A DNA stretch of 27,662 bases, taken from positions 1 to 27,662 of the forward strand of contig CAZTEB010000006.1 of assembly GCA_964612735.1 (NCBI GenBank), in the 5' to 3' direction. Under the pieces are notes generated by a model. It did no database searches, was not told the DNA's origin, and was given only the letters and a program-made list of their open reading frames with translations. Of this stretch, positions 8,132-15,186 are shown piece after piece. This DNA is from CAZTEB01 sp964612735. Lineage in GTDB: Bacteria > Patescibacteriota > Microgenomatia > UBA1400 > PJMF01. The first letter of the stretch is position 1. The number at the start of each line of letters is the position of its first letter. The position numbers and the translations under genes are program-made.

Positions 8132-9136
8132 CTACCGCTTGGCAAAAAATTGACTATATATTGATCTGATGACAATGTAGGCTGGTACACCAAGCAGTGC
8201 CCCCACCACGCCACTCACTTCCCATCCTGCCAAAATTACAACAATAGCGATCAATGGATTTACGTCGGCACTTTTCTGCATGATTCGAGGTACGATTACA
8301 TTGTTTTCCAGCTGCTGCACCACTACATAAAAGAGCGTTACGATGCCGGCCATAACAGGATTTATGGTAATCAGAGCAATAGCTACGGCTGGCACAGCAG
8401 CAATCGTAGGGCCCAAATTCGGTAGAATCTCTAAGAAACCAGCCAACAATGCTAAAGGAAGCGCGTAAGGAATTCCTAATAACGTCAAACCTATGAACGT
8501 AATCACACCTATGAGAATCATCAACACAACCTGGCCACGAACCCAACCTCCAAGCTGCTGTTCAACAGTATCAAGAAATTGCTCAGCCAAAGCTACATGC
8601 TCCTTCTTCTTAGAAAACCACATAATCTTCTTGTGGAGGTGTGGTCTATCAATCGTCATGTACACCGCCATGATGATCAACGTAAAGAATGTAAACAAAC
8701 TGCTGAAGGTTGAATTAATGATGTTAAAAGCCACCGTCACAGAGCTACCAACTTGATCAGCTAATGCAGTAATCTCTGAGACAGTCAGCCGCAGATTTCG
8801 AAGCTCGTCTTGTAAGAATGGAATGTTAGTGCTGCGAACCAACTGAAGAGCCTGACTTCCTAGTGCAGGCAAAATCAAAGCTATCAACCCAATGATTCCA
8901 GAAATAACCACCAGGTACACAAAACTAATGCTGACAATTCTAGGAACTCGCAGTTTATAGGTGAAGAAATCGACTGCAGGATGAAGGGCAGTCATAATGA
9001 TGAACGCCAAGAATAGTAATATTACTATCGTCCACACCAAGTATAGAAAGTACAGACTAAGTAGCAGCGCTACCGTAAACACTACAATCGATGGTGAAAC
9101 AATCACGGCGTGTTTATCTTTGGGAAGTCCAAACAT
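8132..9136 (-). CDS. AI-2E family transporter (PerM/YdiK-like)
   Basis: 334-residue polytopic membrane protein of the AI-2E transporter family (Pfam AI-2E_transport). Family members are reported to export AI-2 or act as ion/H+ antiporters, so the substrate here is unknown. Two N-terminal helices (FTVALLLSLYFLYLVWTIV and ILLFLAFIIMTALHPAVDF) are followed by another pair, an amphipathic central region and the conserved C-terminal block LEILPNLGPTIAAVPAVAIAL with QQLENNVIVPRIM. Length matches the family. A TATACT box lies 6 nt before the ATG, so the mRNA may be leaderless. Confidence 0.92.
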   Translation of the reverse strand: MFGLPKDKHAVIVSPSIVVFTVALLLSLYFLYLVWTIVILLFLAFIIMTALHPAVDFFTYKLRVPRIVSISFVYLVVISGIIGLIALILPALGSQALQLVRSTNIPFLQDELRNLRLTVSEITALADQVGSSVTVAFNIINSTFSSLFTFFTLIIMAVYMTIDRPHLHKKIMWFSKKKEHVALAEQFLDTVEQQLGGWVRGQVVLMILIGVITFIGLTLLGIPYALPLALLAGFLEILPNLGPTIAAVPAVAIALITINPVMAGIVTLFYVVVQQLENNVIVPRIMQKSADVNPLIAIVVILAGWEVSGVVGALLGVPAYIVIRSIYSQFFAKR

Positions 9137-9142
9137 ACTTTG

Positions 9143-9148
9143 AGTATA
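9143..9148 (-). promoter_or_regulatory. -10 box for AI-2E family gene, likely leaderless
   Basis: TATACT on the minus strand ends 6 nt before the ATG at 9136. A TTTACT (9167-9172) lies 18 nt upstream as a weak -35. No Shine-Dalgarno. Confidence 0.6.
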
Positions 9149-9199
9149 GCTGCTTCATGAGCCAGAAGTAAATGCCCAGTCAACTTGAAGAGCTGTGAA

Positions 9200-9643
9200 C
9201 TATACAACGTATGAGTAAAGCAGCAAGAAAAGTGAGAAAACTACCACCACAGTATGAAAAAGCTGATAAATGATGTGCTGCTCGTTCTTGTCCAACCATG
9301 AGACATCTCTGCCAAATGGTGGACAGTAGTCGCTGCCCACTGCCTGATGGTTTAACCAGTAGACTACTTCATAGGCCGAGCGAAGCAACCAAAAAAGCAA
9401 TATGTATCTAACAACCCAGAGTAGAGGTAGTTGAGTGGCTAACCACAGCATTCCAGATAACACCCAAAATGGACCCAGCACCAATCCGTCTCCCCAAACG
9501 TAAATGCCCAGTGGCGACAAAAGTGGTGTATCTGAGTAAAACTGATTAGCTTTACTCCTGCGAAGGGATACAAAGTACACCACTACAGCAACTATCACAA
9601 AAACTATGGATGCACTTGGCATAATGTCAGACATAAACGTCAT
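9200..9643 (-). CDS. Unknown four-helix membrane protein
   Basis: 147 residues, not recognised. About four hydrophobic helices: residues 9-25 (SIVFVIVAVVVYFVSL), about 50-72, about 74-92 (VVRYILLFWLLRSAYEVVY), and the C-terminal FHTVVVVFSLFLLLYSYVV. Notable polar or aromatic motifs are YVWGDGLVLGPFW, AYEVVYWLNHQ and YQLFHT, whose histidines sit near helix ends. It follows miaA by 9 nt on the same strand, yet a TGCTAGAAT extended -10 lies 6 nt before its ATG and overlaps the miaA stop, so it may also have its own leaderless transcript. Nothing ties its function to tRNA modification. Confidence 0.75.
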   Translation of the reverse strand: MTFMSDIMPSASIVFVIVAVVVYFVSLRRSKANQFYSDTPLLSPLGIYVWGDGLVLGPFWVLSGMLWLATQLPLLWVVRYILLFWLLRSAYEVVYWLNHQAVGSDYCPPFGRDVSWLDKNEQHIIYQLFHTVVVVFSLFLLLYSYVV

Positions 9644-9649
9644 AGCACT

Positions 9650-9658
9650 ATTCTAGCA
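9650..9658 (-). promoter_or_regulatory. Extended -10 inside the miaA stop codon
   Basis: TGCTAGAAT on the minus strand. The TAG of the miaA stop forms part of the box, and the next gene's ATG follows 6 nt later. Confidence 0.5.
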
Positions 9659-10612
9659 AAACTCACTCACCAAGCTTTCTAGAGCAATGCTTGCAGGATC
9701 TACCCAACGCACTTTCTGGTCACCTCGCCACCAAGTAAGCTGGCGTTTAGCATATGCCACTTCACGCTGTGCCCAGAGCTGACGACATCTAATCTCATCT
9801 ATCTCGCCCTTATCAAAAGCGTGCAGCTCTGCAACACCCATCGATGAAAAAAGGGACAGCTCTTGATCAGAATACGAAGCTTGCAAAGCCCTTACCTCCT
9901 CAAGTCCATCGTCAAATCTCCGAGCAACCCGCTCAGTGATAGCGGCAACCACCTTCTCAATTGGAACATGAAGACCCAAGTAGTGCTGATCAAGCTGAAG
10001 TAATTTTCGATGATCTGAGACTTGCGCACTACCACTCATCTCCAGCTCAATGTGACGAATCAATCTCCTGGGGTTGTGTTTATCAGAGTGATTCAGCGCT
10101 TCAAATCGCTGGCTACTAAGCTCAGATAGGCGCTGCTGCAACTGACCCACCGTCAAGGTTGATAGTTCGTCCCTAAGTTGCTGATTAGGACCAGGTCGAT
10201 CTACCAACTCAGCATTGAAAAGATGACGATGATAAAGACCAGTGCCACCGACAACGACGACCAACCACTCATCGTCTAAAGCTTGGGTTATGAGTGGCAA
10301 AGCAAATCGCTGAAAATCAGCTACCGACCAAGGTTGGTCAGGCTCAATGCACGACACCCCATGTAATTGAATAGTTGGATACTGTGTGCTGCGAAAATAA
10401 CCAGGCAGTTGTGATGAATTCTCTCTTGAGAAAGTGGATGGAATGTCAGCTCCCGTCAGCACTTCAAGACCTCTATATACCTGGCGAGAGTCAGCTGACA
10501 ATAGCAGAGCTCCTGGTGCTCGCTTTGACTCAACAACCAACCTAGCGAGATCGAGCGCCAAACGTGTCTTACCGCTGGCAGTAGTGCCAACCACTGAGAG
10601 TACTTTCCTCAC
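9653..10612 (-). CDS. miaA: tRNA dimethylallyltransferase
   Basis: 319-residue enzyme that adds a dimethylallyl group to N6 of A37 in tRNAs reading U-starting codons. Motifs: P-loop GTTASGKT, SADSRQVYRGLEVLTGAD, the GGTGLYHRHLF segment, and the basic NPRRLIRHIE region, then KRQLTWWRGD near the C-terminus as in the family. The GTG start overlaps the TGA stop of miaB by four bases (GTGA), implying translational coupling. MiaA makes the substrate of MiaB, so the two genes encode consecutive steps to ms2i6A37. Confidence 0.96.
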   Translation of the reverse strand: MRKVLSVVGTTASGKTRLALDLARLVVESKRAPGALLLSADSRQVYRGLEVLTGADIPSTFSRENSSQLPGYFRSTQYPTIQLHGVSCIEPDQPWSVADFQRFALPLITQALDDEWLVVVVGGTGLYHRHLFNAELVDRPGPNQQLRDELSTLTVGQLQQRLSELSSQRFEALNHSDKHNPRRLIRHIELEMSGSAQVSDHRKLLQLDQHYLGLHVPIEKVVAAITERVARRFDDGLEEVRALQASYSDQELSLFSSMGVAELHAFDKGEIDEIRCRQLWAQREVAYAKRQLTWWRGDQKVRWVDPASIALESLVSEFC

Positions 10613-11772
10613 ACTACTTTCGGTCGTTGATGCAAATTATCTTTATTTATGATTTTATCTAGAATGTCCCAACGTCGTTTTTTCTCCTGGTGAGGAATGT
10701 CATCAGGATATATACGCCAGCTAGCCGTACCAGGCCGAGGAGAGTACATAGCTACAAACCCAACTTTCCAGTCGATCTCTTTGGCGAGATCGACCGTCTC
10801 CTGAAATTCTTCTTCTGTCTCACCAGGAAATCCCACAATTATGTCGGTGCCGATCACAATCTCGGGATCCCCAGCTCGAAGTCGTTGCACGATGTCCGCA
10901 TAACGCTGACGCGTGTAGCCACGGTTCATCCGGTACAACACCGCATCACTTCCAGATTGAACTGGTAGGTGGACATATCTATCGATCTTCTTGTTGGTGA
11001 CCACTTCTTCTATCAACTCATCATGAAAGTCCCAGGGATTACTCGTGATGAATCGAATCATTTTGATCTGATCGTAGGCTGAGATAGCTCGCAACAACTC
11101 TACGAACGGTGGAGTGGTGTCGGGCCGCAGGTACTGAGTTTGGTTTTCAGGGAGATCTTGTCTGGTGTAGTCCTTGTTTTCCATCATGAGTTTTCTGAAT
11201 CCAATTCCCACCTTCTCCAGTCCCCATGAATTTACGTTCATGCCTAGTAGGGTAATCTCCTGGTAGCCTTGATCAACCAACTTTGCAACTTCTTCCATAA
11301 TAGATTCAAAGCTACGAGAGTGTTCTCTGCCACGGGAGTAGGGGACGATACAGAAAGTGCAGAACGAGTTGCAGCCTGTGGATATTGGTATCCAAGCATG
11401 CTTGTTGTCTTTACGTACAGCCGAGCTATTAAAGCCAACTTCGTTAATAGGCAAAATTTCATCGATGATGGGCAACATCTTGTAGAGCTGCTCGCTGCCG
11501 TGATGCGTCATGCAGCCCGTAAAAATGATTTTAGGCCGTCGACGACCAGCTTGGTTAAAAAAAACAGCCACATTGTGGAGAAAGCCTTTGGCTCGATCTT
11601 CAGCGCGCTGGCGAATGGCACAGGTATTAACGATTAACTCATCACACGTCTTCCAAGAATCAGCCTCACTCCAGCCTCGAGCCTGATAATCACCAGCTAT
11701 TCGCTCACTATCACTCTTATTTGATTGACATCCAAAGGTATGAATATAGTAGGTTTTTTGCCTGGTAGACAT
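10609..11772 (-). CDS. miaB: MiaB tRNA methylthiotransferase lacking the TRAM domain
   Basis: 387-residue radical-SAM enzyme that methylthiolates i6A37 in tRNA. The N-terminal cluster cysteines are C15, C51 and C87 (TFGCQSN, NTCAIRQ, FTGCM), and the radical-SAM cysteines are C134, C138 and C141 (CNSFCTFC). YVHLPVQSGSD, MNRGYTR and VGFPGETEEEF are typical. After the LLGMNVNSWG motif there is an insertion of roughly 35-40 residues before PPFVELLRAI. The protein stops after the helix KKRRWDILDKIINK, so the usual C-terminal TRAM RNA-binding domain is missing. The stop overlaps the miaA start. No Shine-Dalgarno; a TGTTAGAAT box ends 7 nt before the ATG. Confidence 0.94.
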   Translation of the reverse strand: MSTRQKTYYIHTFGCQSNKSDSERIAGDYQARGWSEADSWKTCDELIVNTCAIRQRAEDRAKGFLHNVAVFFNQAGRRRPKIIFTGCMTHHGSEQLYKMLPIIDEILPINEVGFNSSAVRKDNKHAWIPISTGCNSFCTFCIVPYSRGREHSRSFESIMEEVAKLVDQGYQEITLLGMNVNSWGLEKVGIGFRKLMMENKDYTRQDLPENQTQYLRPDTTPPFVELLRAISAYDQIKMIRFITSNPWDFHDELIEEVVTNKKIDRYVHLPVQSGSDAVLYRMNRGYTRQRYADIVQRLRAGDPEIVIGTDIIVGFPGETEEEFQETVDLAKEIDWKVGFVAMYSPRPGTASWRIYPDDIPHQEKKRRWDILDKIINKDNLHQRPKVV

Positions 11773-11779
11773 GGGGGCT

Positions 11780-11788
11780 ATTCTAACA
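11780..11788 (-). promoter_or_regulatory. Extended -10 for miaB-miaA, likely leaderless
   Basis: TGTTAGAAT on the minus strand ends 7 nt before the miaB ATG. It lies back to back with a plus-strand extended -10 at 11793. Confidence 0.6.
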
Positions 11789-11792
11789 CGTC

Positions 11793-11801
11793 TGGTATAC
11801 T
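11793..11801 (+). promoter_or_regulatory. Extended -10 for the 27-codon ORF
   Basis: TGGTATACT ends 6 nt before the ATG at 11808. It is the same arrangement as at other genes in this window. Confidence 0.5.
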
Positions 11802-11807
11802 TGGCCT

Positions 11808-11891
11808 ATGAAATCGATGGTGTTCAGAGATGCAAACTATAATGAAATTCCCTATGACGGCTCTCCGCTGCGCTATAAACGTAGTGAGTAA
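11808..11891 (+). CDS. Possible 27-residue leaderless small protein
   Basis: Frame of 27 codons ending in TAA, not recognised. The product starts MKSMVFRDANYNEIP and ends SPLRYKRSE; it is polar, rich in Tyr, Arg and Asp/Glu, with no membrane helix. The main support is the extended -10 (TGGTATACT) placed 6 nt before the ATG, as at the larger genes here. It fills most of the gap between the divergent miaB promoter and the trigger factor promoter. It could be a real small protein or a chance frame next to a promoter that serves the downstream gene. Confidence 0.4.
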   Translation: MKSMVFRDANYNEIPYDGSPLRYKRSE

Positions 11892-11924
11892 TTCCGTGAC
11901 CACACTCAAACTTACTTCCTCAAG

Positions 11925-11933
11925 TGGTATAAT
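11925..11933 (+). promoter_or_regulatory. Extended -10 of trigger-factor gene
   Basis: TGGTATAAT, with no -35, ends 8 nt before the ATG at 11942. This predicts a leaderless or nearly leaderless mRNA. Confidence 0.7.
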
Positions 11934-11941
11934 CCACACCT

Positions 11942-12883
11942 ATGGCAACTTCAAAGAAGAAAGTTTCTCCAGCTAAAAAGACTGCAGTCGGTGCATCTAA
12001 AGGCCAGGGACAATCACTTATCGCTGATAATGATGTGCTCACCGTCACCATTAAGTGGGACGAGATCAAGCCAGCCTATCAAAAAGTGCTAGCCAAACGA
12101 GCCACCACTGTCAAAAGTGATGGCTTTAGAAAAGGCAAAGTACCCGCTCATATGGTAGAGAAGATGGTTGGAAGAGACCGATTGGTCAATGCTACTTTAG
12201 AGCAGCTACTACCAGCCAAGTACCTGGAAGTACTGAAAAAAGAACACAAGCATCCTGTTACTCAACCAGCTATAACCCCTGTTTCAACAGAGTCTGGTCA
12301 GGATTGGCAAGTAAAAATCGAAATTGCAGAAAAACCTAAAATCCAGCTTGGTTCATATAAAAAGAGCGTTGTCGCTGCCAGCAAAGATGCTGATCAAGCC
12401 TGGAAGAAACAGCAAAAAACCGAAAAATCTACCAAAAAACCAAAGCAAGATGAAGCTTCTGTCGCAGCGCAACAACGAGACGCCAAGCTAAAAGCAATCT
12501 TTACTGCATTGGTAACTCAAGCAGCTCCTCGTATCCCAGAATTACTGGTCCGTCAACAAACTAGAGAAGAGCTTCACCGACTCTCTCACACGCTCGAACA
12601 ACTAAAGATGAGCATGGACGACTACCTGGCACGCCGTGGTCAAACATTTGAGCAACTTGGTCAGGAGTTTGCAGCGACAGCTTTGGGACAACTCCAGATA
12701 GAGTACGTACTCCAAGCCATCACGGAAGATCAAGGTATTACCGCCACAGACGCTGAAATTACCAAAGAGTGGGAAAAACTCCCAGTCAGCAAAGATCGCA
12801 AGCTTGATGATCAAAGCAAAGAGTATCTTCGTCTTCAGTTGGTTAGAAATAAAACCATTGAGTGGCTCTTAGCTGTCAAATAG
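11942..12883 (+). CDS. tig: Trigger factor-like chaperone without the PPIase domain
   Basis: 313-residue ribosome-associated chaperone. A lysine-rich N-terminal extension of about 25 residues precedes the ribosome-binding domain (about 26-140), which carries the signature SDGFRKGKVPAHMVEK and ends ELA-like at EIAEKPKIQLGSYKK. Ordinary trigger factor (about 430 residues) then has an FKBP-type prolyl isomerase domain; here only a Lys/Gln-rich linker of about 45 residues follows. The C-terminal arm domain resumes with APRIPELLVRQQTREEL, SMDDYLARRGQTFEQL and EDQGITATDAEI. The holding-chaperone role should persist while isomerase activity is absent. It starts directly behind TGGTATAAT with no Shine-Dalgarno. 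Confidence 0.85.
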   Translation: MATSKKKVSPAKKTAVGASKGQGQSLIADNDVLTVTIKWDEIKPAYQKVLAKRATTVKSDGFRKGKVPAHMVEKMVGRDRLVNATLEQLLPAKYLEVLKKEHKHPVTQPAITPVSTESGQDWQVKIEIAEKPKIQLGSYKKSVVAASKDADQAWKKQQKTEKSTKKPKQDEASVAAQQRDAKLKAIFTALVTQAAPRIPELLVRQQTREELHRLSHTLEQLKMSMDDYLARRGQTFEQLGQEFAATALGQLQIEYVLQAITEDQGITATDAEITKEWEKLPVSKDRKLDDQSKEYLRLQLVRNKTIEWLLAVK

Positions 12884-12990
12884 TCCCTTTTTCTAAAAAG
12901 CTATAACTACATATTTGTTATACATTCTATATCTCGTCTTTTGACGAAAATCTAGTATACTTATTTCTACAGTTGGTGACTGCCAACCAA

Positions 12991-13031
12991 TTGAAAACTC
13001 GAGAAAAATATCCTATAATAATAGCTCGAGT
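12991..13031 (+). promoter_or_regulatory. Sigma70 promoter flanked by a 7-bp inverted repeat
   Basis: TTGAAA (12991-12996), 17-nt spacer, TATAAT (13014-13019): a near-consensus promoter for the DUF5660-type gene. ACTCGAG (12997-13003) and its complement CTCGAGT (13025-13031) flank the -10 and the predicted start, an arrangement that could be an operator or a hairpin around the start site. The rest of the 12884-13045 gap is AT-rich with no other clear element. Confidence 0.7.
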
Positions 13032-13045
13032 GTTTTTTGGTACAT

Positions 13046-13714
13046 ATGGATCCTTTTGCACAACAAACTACTGGCAAATCAAGGCAACAGCAACAAGCGG
13101 TAAATCCGTTTGCCAAGGCGTTATCTGAAACTGAGCAATCACTAAGTAGAGCTCCCCAAGCAAACAACTCTAAAAATCCTTTTAGCGAAGCGCTGGCACG
13201 AACTGGTGGCCGGCTTACAGACCAATCTCTGTCTGATGCTGACCAAGACCCAGCGGAGATCGAGCGTCAACGGCAAGAAATGATTAAACAGCAGAAAAAA
13301 GATGCTCTACGTAAAAAACTTCACGATCAAGTCAATCCCGTCCAGACTACAGAACTGTTCAGCGCTAAAGAAAAGAGAGTGGCTGAGGAGCTCGAAAAAA
13401 CTCGTGAAGAGCTCAAGCTACTTGCTAAAGAATTAGCTGGTCTGCGCATGGATATCGACATTGAGACTACTAAGGTGGTAGTTAACCCTGGCCAACAAGG
13501 TGCCTACTACATCACCTACTTCCAAAAACTCAGAGCGTTCATCATGCTCCTACGCCAAAAAGTCCGCAGCGCCAGAACATGGGCAAAGCAAATGAATGCC
13601 AAAAAGAAAAAGAAGAGAAAAGTCAAAGGTGGTCTCGATAGAGGCGGCAATGAAGCAAAAACCGTCCACGACATGATGCATCATGAGCGCAGCACTGCCT
13701 ACAGCGGTAGCTAA
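13046..13714 (+). CDS. DUF5660-type CPR conserved protein
   Basis: 222 residues from the ATG at 13046; a TTG three codons upstream is also in frame. It resembles a family named DUF5660 that I recall from Microgenomates genomes. The N-terminal half is Gln/Asn/Ser-rich and probably disordered, with repeated NPFAKAL and NPFSEAL motifs. A strongly charged coiled-coil-like region follows (about residues 70-145, AKEKRVAEELEKTREEL). The conserved part is GAYYITYFQKLRAFIMLLRQK, SARTWAKQMNAKKKKKRK and the C-terminal DMMHHERSTAYSGS. No signal peptide or membrane helix. Function unknown. The lysine-rich tract suggests nucleic-acid or ribosome contact, which is only inference. Confidence 0.8.
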   Translation: MDPFAQQTTGKSRQQQQAVNPFAKALSETEQSLSRAPQANNSKNPFSEALARTGGRLTDQSLSDADQDPAEIERQRQEMIKQQKKDALRKKLHDQVNPVQTTELFSAKEKRVAEELEKTREELKLLAKELAGLRMDIDIETTKVVVNPGQQGAYYITYFQKLRAFIMLLRQKVRSARTWAKQMNAKKKKKRKVKGGLDRGGNEAKTVHDMMHHERSTAYSGS

Positions 13715-13802
13715 TCCATCAAACTATCAGCACTCGTATACAATAGCACCCCCAAGGAGCATATAGGTATATCATCCGGTTACTAGAGTTGAGCACCTCA
13801 GG

Positions 13803-13808
13803 TATAAT
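13803..13808 (+). promoter_or_regulatory. -10 box of tRNA-Val
   Basis: TATAAT lies 11 nt before the first base of tRNA-Val. No clear -35. Confidence 0.6.
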
Positions 13809-13819
13809 GGTTACTTCTA

Positions 13820-13893
13820 GAACTCGTAGCTCAGTTGGTTAGAGCGCTACATTGACATTGTAGAGGTCAGAGGTTCGAATCCTCTCGAGTTCA
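13820..13893 (+). tRNA. tRNA-Val (anticodon GAC)
   Basis: 74 nt folding as a full cloverleaf: acceptor GAACTCG / CGAGTTC, D stem GCTC / GAGC, anticodon stem CTACA / TGTAG with loop TTGACAT, T stem AGAGG / CCTCT with TTCGAAT. Anticodon GAC at 13854-13856 reads GUC and GUU valine codons. The 3' CCA is not encoded, so CCA-adding enzyme would be needed. Confidence 0.97.
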
Positions 13894-13919
13894 CACCGTT
13901 CTGCAAAACTTGTAATCCC

Positions 13920-13928
13920 TGGTATAAT
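13920..13928 (+). promoter_or_regulatory. Extended -10 of the infC-rpmI-rplT operon
   Basis: TGGTATAAT, 27 nt after the tRNA. The predicted start is near 13935, about 34 nt before the chosen infC GTG, or directly at an in-frame TTG (13936). Confidence 0.65.
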
Positions 13929-13968
13929 ACTCTCCTTGATTGCAAACATTGGAGGATGCACACACTAC

Positions 13969-14547
13969 GTGATTAGAAAACGATACAACAAACAGCCTCA
14001 GCGGCAAGCACAGATCAGAACGAATCATCAGATTCGTTTCCCAGAGGTCAGAGTCCTTACTGAGCACGGTGACATGATAGGTGTTATGCCTACCACTGAA
14101 GCCGTCTCCAAAGCTCGATCAGAGAACAAAGATCTGGTACTCGTCACTGAGAACGCAAAACCTCCGATCGTTAAGATCATTGATTCTGCCAAGTACAAAT
14201 ACCAACTGCAACAAAAGAAAGCAGAGGGTAGAAAAAAGGCTAAAAAGCAGGATCTAAAGGAAGTTCGCTTTACACCCTTCATGGGGGAGGGCGACTTTCA
14301 AGCTCGACTCAAGAAGGTTCTCAACTTTCTTGACAAGGGCGATAAAGTGCGATTGTCACTCCAGTTTAAGGGGCGAGCAATCACTAAAAAAGAGTTTGGT
14401 TTCGAGCTTTTTGCTCGAATCACCGAGGCCGCTCAAGAACTAGCCACGGTTGAGATGGAGCCAAAGATGATGGGCAAGAAGCTGATAGCTCAACTTCAAC
14501 CCATCCCGAAGAAGGCAAAGCAGGAGCAGGTTGCTAAAAAGGACTAA
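13969..14547 (+). CDS. infC: Translation initiation factor IF-3
   Basis: IF-3 binds the 30S subunit, checks start-codon/initiator tRNA pairing and blocks premature 50S joining. The N-domain has NHQIRFPEVRVLTEHGD and IGVMPTTEA; the C-domain has LKEVRFTPFMGEGDF, KGDKVRLSLQFKGR and MEPKMMGKK. The start is uncertain. GTG at 13969 lies 12 nt after GGAGGA, a rather long gap, and gives a normal N-terminus (192 residues). An in-frame TTG at 13936, 7 nt after TATAAT, would give a leaderless 203-residue form. No in-frame ATG is available, in keeping with the non-AUG start known for infC autoregulation in other bacteria. First gene of the classic infC-rpmI-rplT operon. Confidence 0.95.
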   Translation: MIRKRYNKQPQRQAQIRTNHQIRFPEVRVLTEHGDMIGVMPTTEAVSKARSENKDLVLVTENAKPPIVKIIDSAKYKYQLQQKKAEGRKKAKKQDLKEVRFTPFMGEGDFQARLKKVLNFLDKGDKVRLSLQFKGRAITKKEFGFELFARITEAAQELATVEMEPKMMGKKLIAQLQPIPKKAKQEQVAKKD

Positions 14548-14550
14548 GAC

Positions 14551-14754
14551 ATGAAAAAAATAAAACAAAAAACTCGCAAGGGTGTCGCTAAGCGCTTTAA
14601 AGTTACTGGCTCAGGCAAGGTGCTTCGCCGTAGTCAAAATATGCGCCATCTGCGACGTAGAAAGAGTAAGAAAGCTATCCGAAATTATCGTCTACCGACA
14701 GAAGTAAAAGGCAAATGGGCAAAGAAAATTAAACGAATGCTCGGACTTGCTTAA
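14551..14754 (+). CDS. rpmI: Ribosomal protein bL35
   Basis: 67-residue, very basic large-subunit protein. MKKIKQKTRKGVAKRFKVTG and GKVLRRSQNMRH, then RRRKSKKAIR, match bL35 along the length. AAGGA lies 7 nt before the ATG, overlapping the end of infC, and only 3 nt separate it from infC. Confidence 0.97.
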   Translation: MKKIKQKTRKGVAKRFKVTGSGKVLRRSQNMRHLRRRKSKKAIRNYRLPTEVKGKWAKKIKRMLGLA

Positions 14755-14762
14755 AGGAACCT

Positions 14763-15122
14763 ATGCCAAGAGTTAAAACAGGATTTACCAGAAAACGTCG
14801 TCATAAGAAAATCTTGAAGTCAAACAAGGGCTTCACTGGCACCAATCGTCGACTATACAAAAGAGCCCATGAAGCATATCTCCACGCAGGTGCGTATGCA
14901 TATGTAGGTCGCAAGCTCAGAAAACGAGATTTCAGAAAGCTGTGGATTATTCGCATTAATGCTGGTCTTAAGCAGATCGATGACAAACTATCGTACTCAA
15001 GATTCATCAAAGCTCTTAAAGATGCCAACATTCAACTCAATCGCAAAATGCTCGCTGAGCTTGCTGCTCGTGACTTTAGTGTGTTTAGTGAAGTTGTGAA
15101 AGCGGCGGGACTAAGCAAGTAG
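14763..15122 (+). CDS. rplT: Ribosomal protein bL20
   Basis: 119-residue large-subunit assembly protein. MPRVKTGFTRKRRHKKILK, KGFTGTNRRLYKRA, AYVGRKLRKRDFRKLWI and AGLKQIDDKLSYSRFI fit bL20 throughout. AAAGGA precedes the ATG by 5 nt. Eight nt after rpmI and followed by the operon terminator. Many bacteria use bL20 to repress this operon, but no leader able to do so is obvious here. Confidence 0.97.
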   Translation: MPRVKTGFTRKRRHKKILKSNKGFTGTNRRLYKRAHEAYLHAGAYAYVGRKLRKRDFRKLWIIRINAGLKQIDDKLSYSRFIKALKDANIQLNRKMLAELAARDFSVFSEVVKAAGLSK

Positions 15123-15152
15123 TACATCACACACGTAGAAAACAAAAAATCA

Positions 15153-15175
15153 CCCCGCCACCAGCGGGGTTTTTT
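15153..15175 (+). terminator. Intrinsic terminator of infC-rpmI-rplT
   Basis: CCCCGC, 5-nt loop, GCGGGG, then six T, starting 30 nt after the rplT stop. Confidence 0.93.
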
Positions 15176-15186
15176 GATACAATGCC

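Noticed and set aside
12936..12951. Hairpin CGTC-TTTT-GACG between tig and the DUF5660 gene as a terminator
   Set aside because: Only 4 bp and followed by A, not T, on the plus strand.
13789..13808. TTGAGC plus TATAAT as a -35/-10 pair for tRNA-Val
   Set aside because: Spacing is only 8 nt; the -10 alone was kept.
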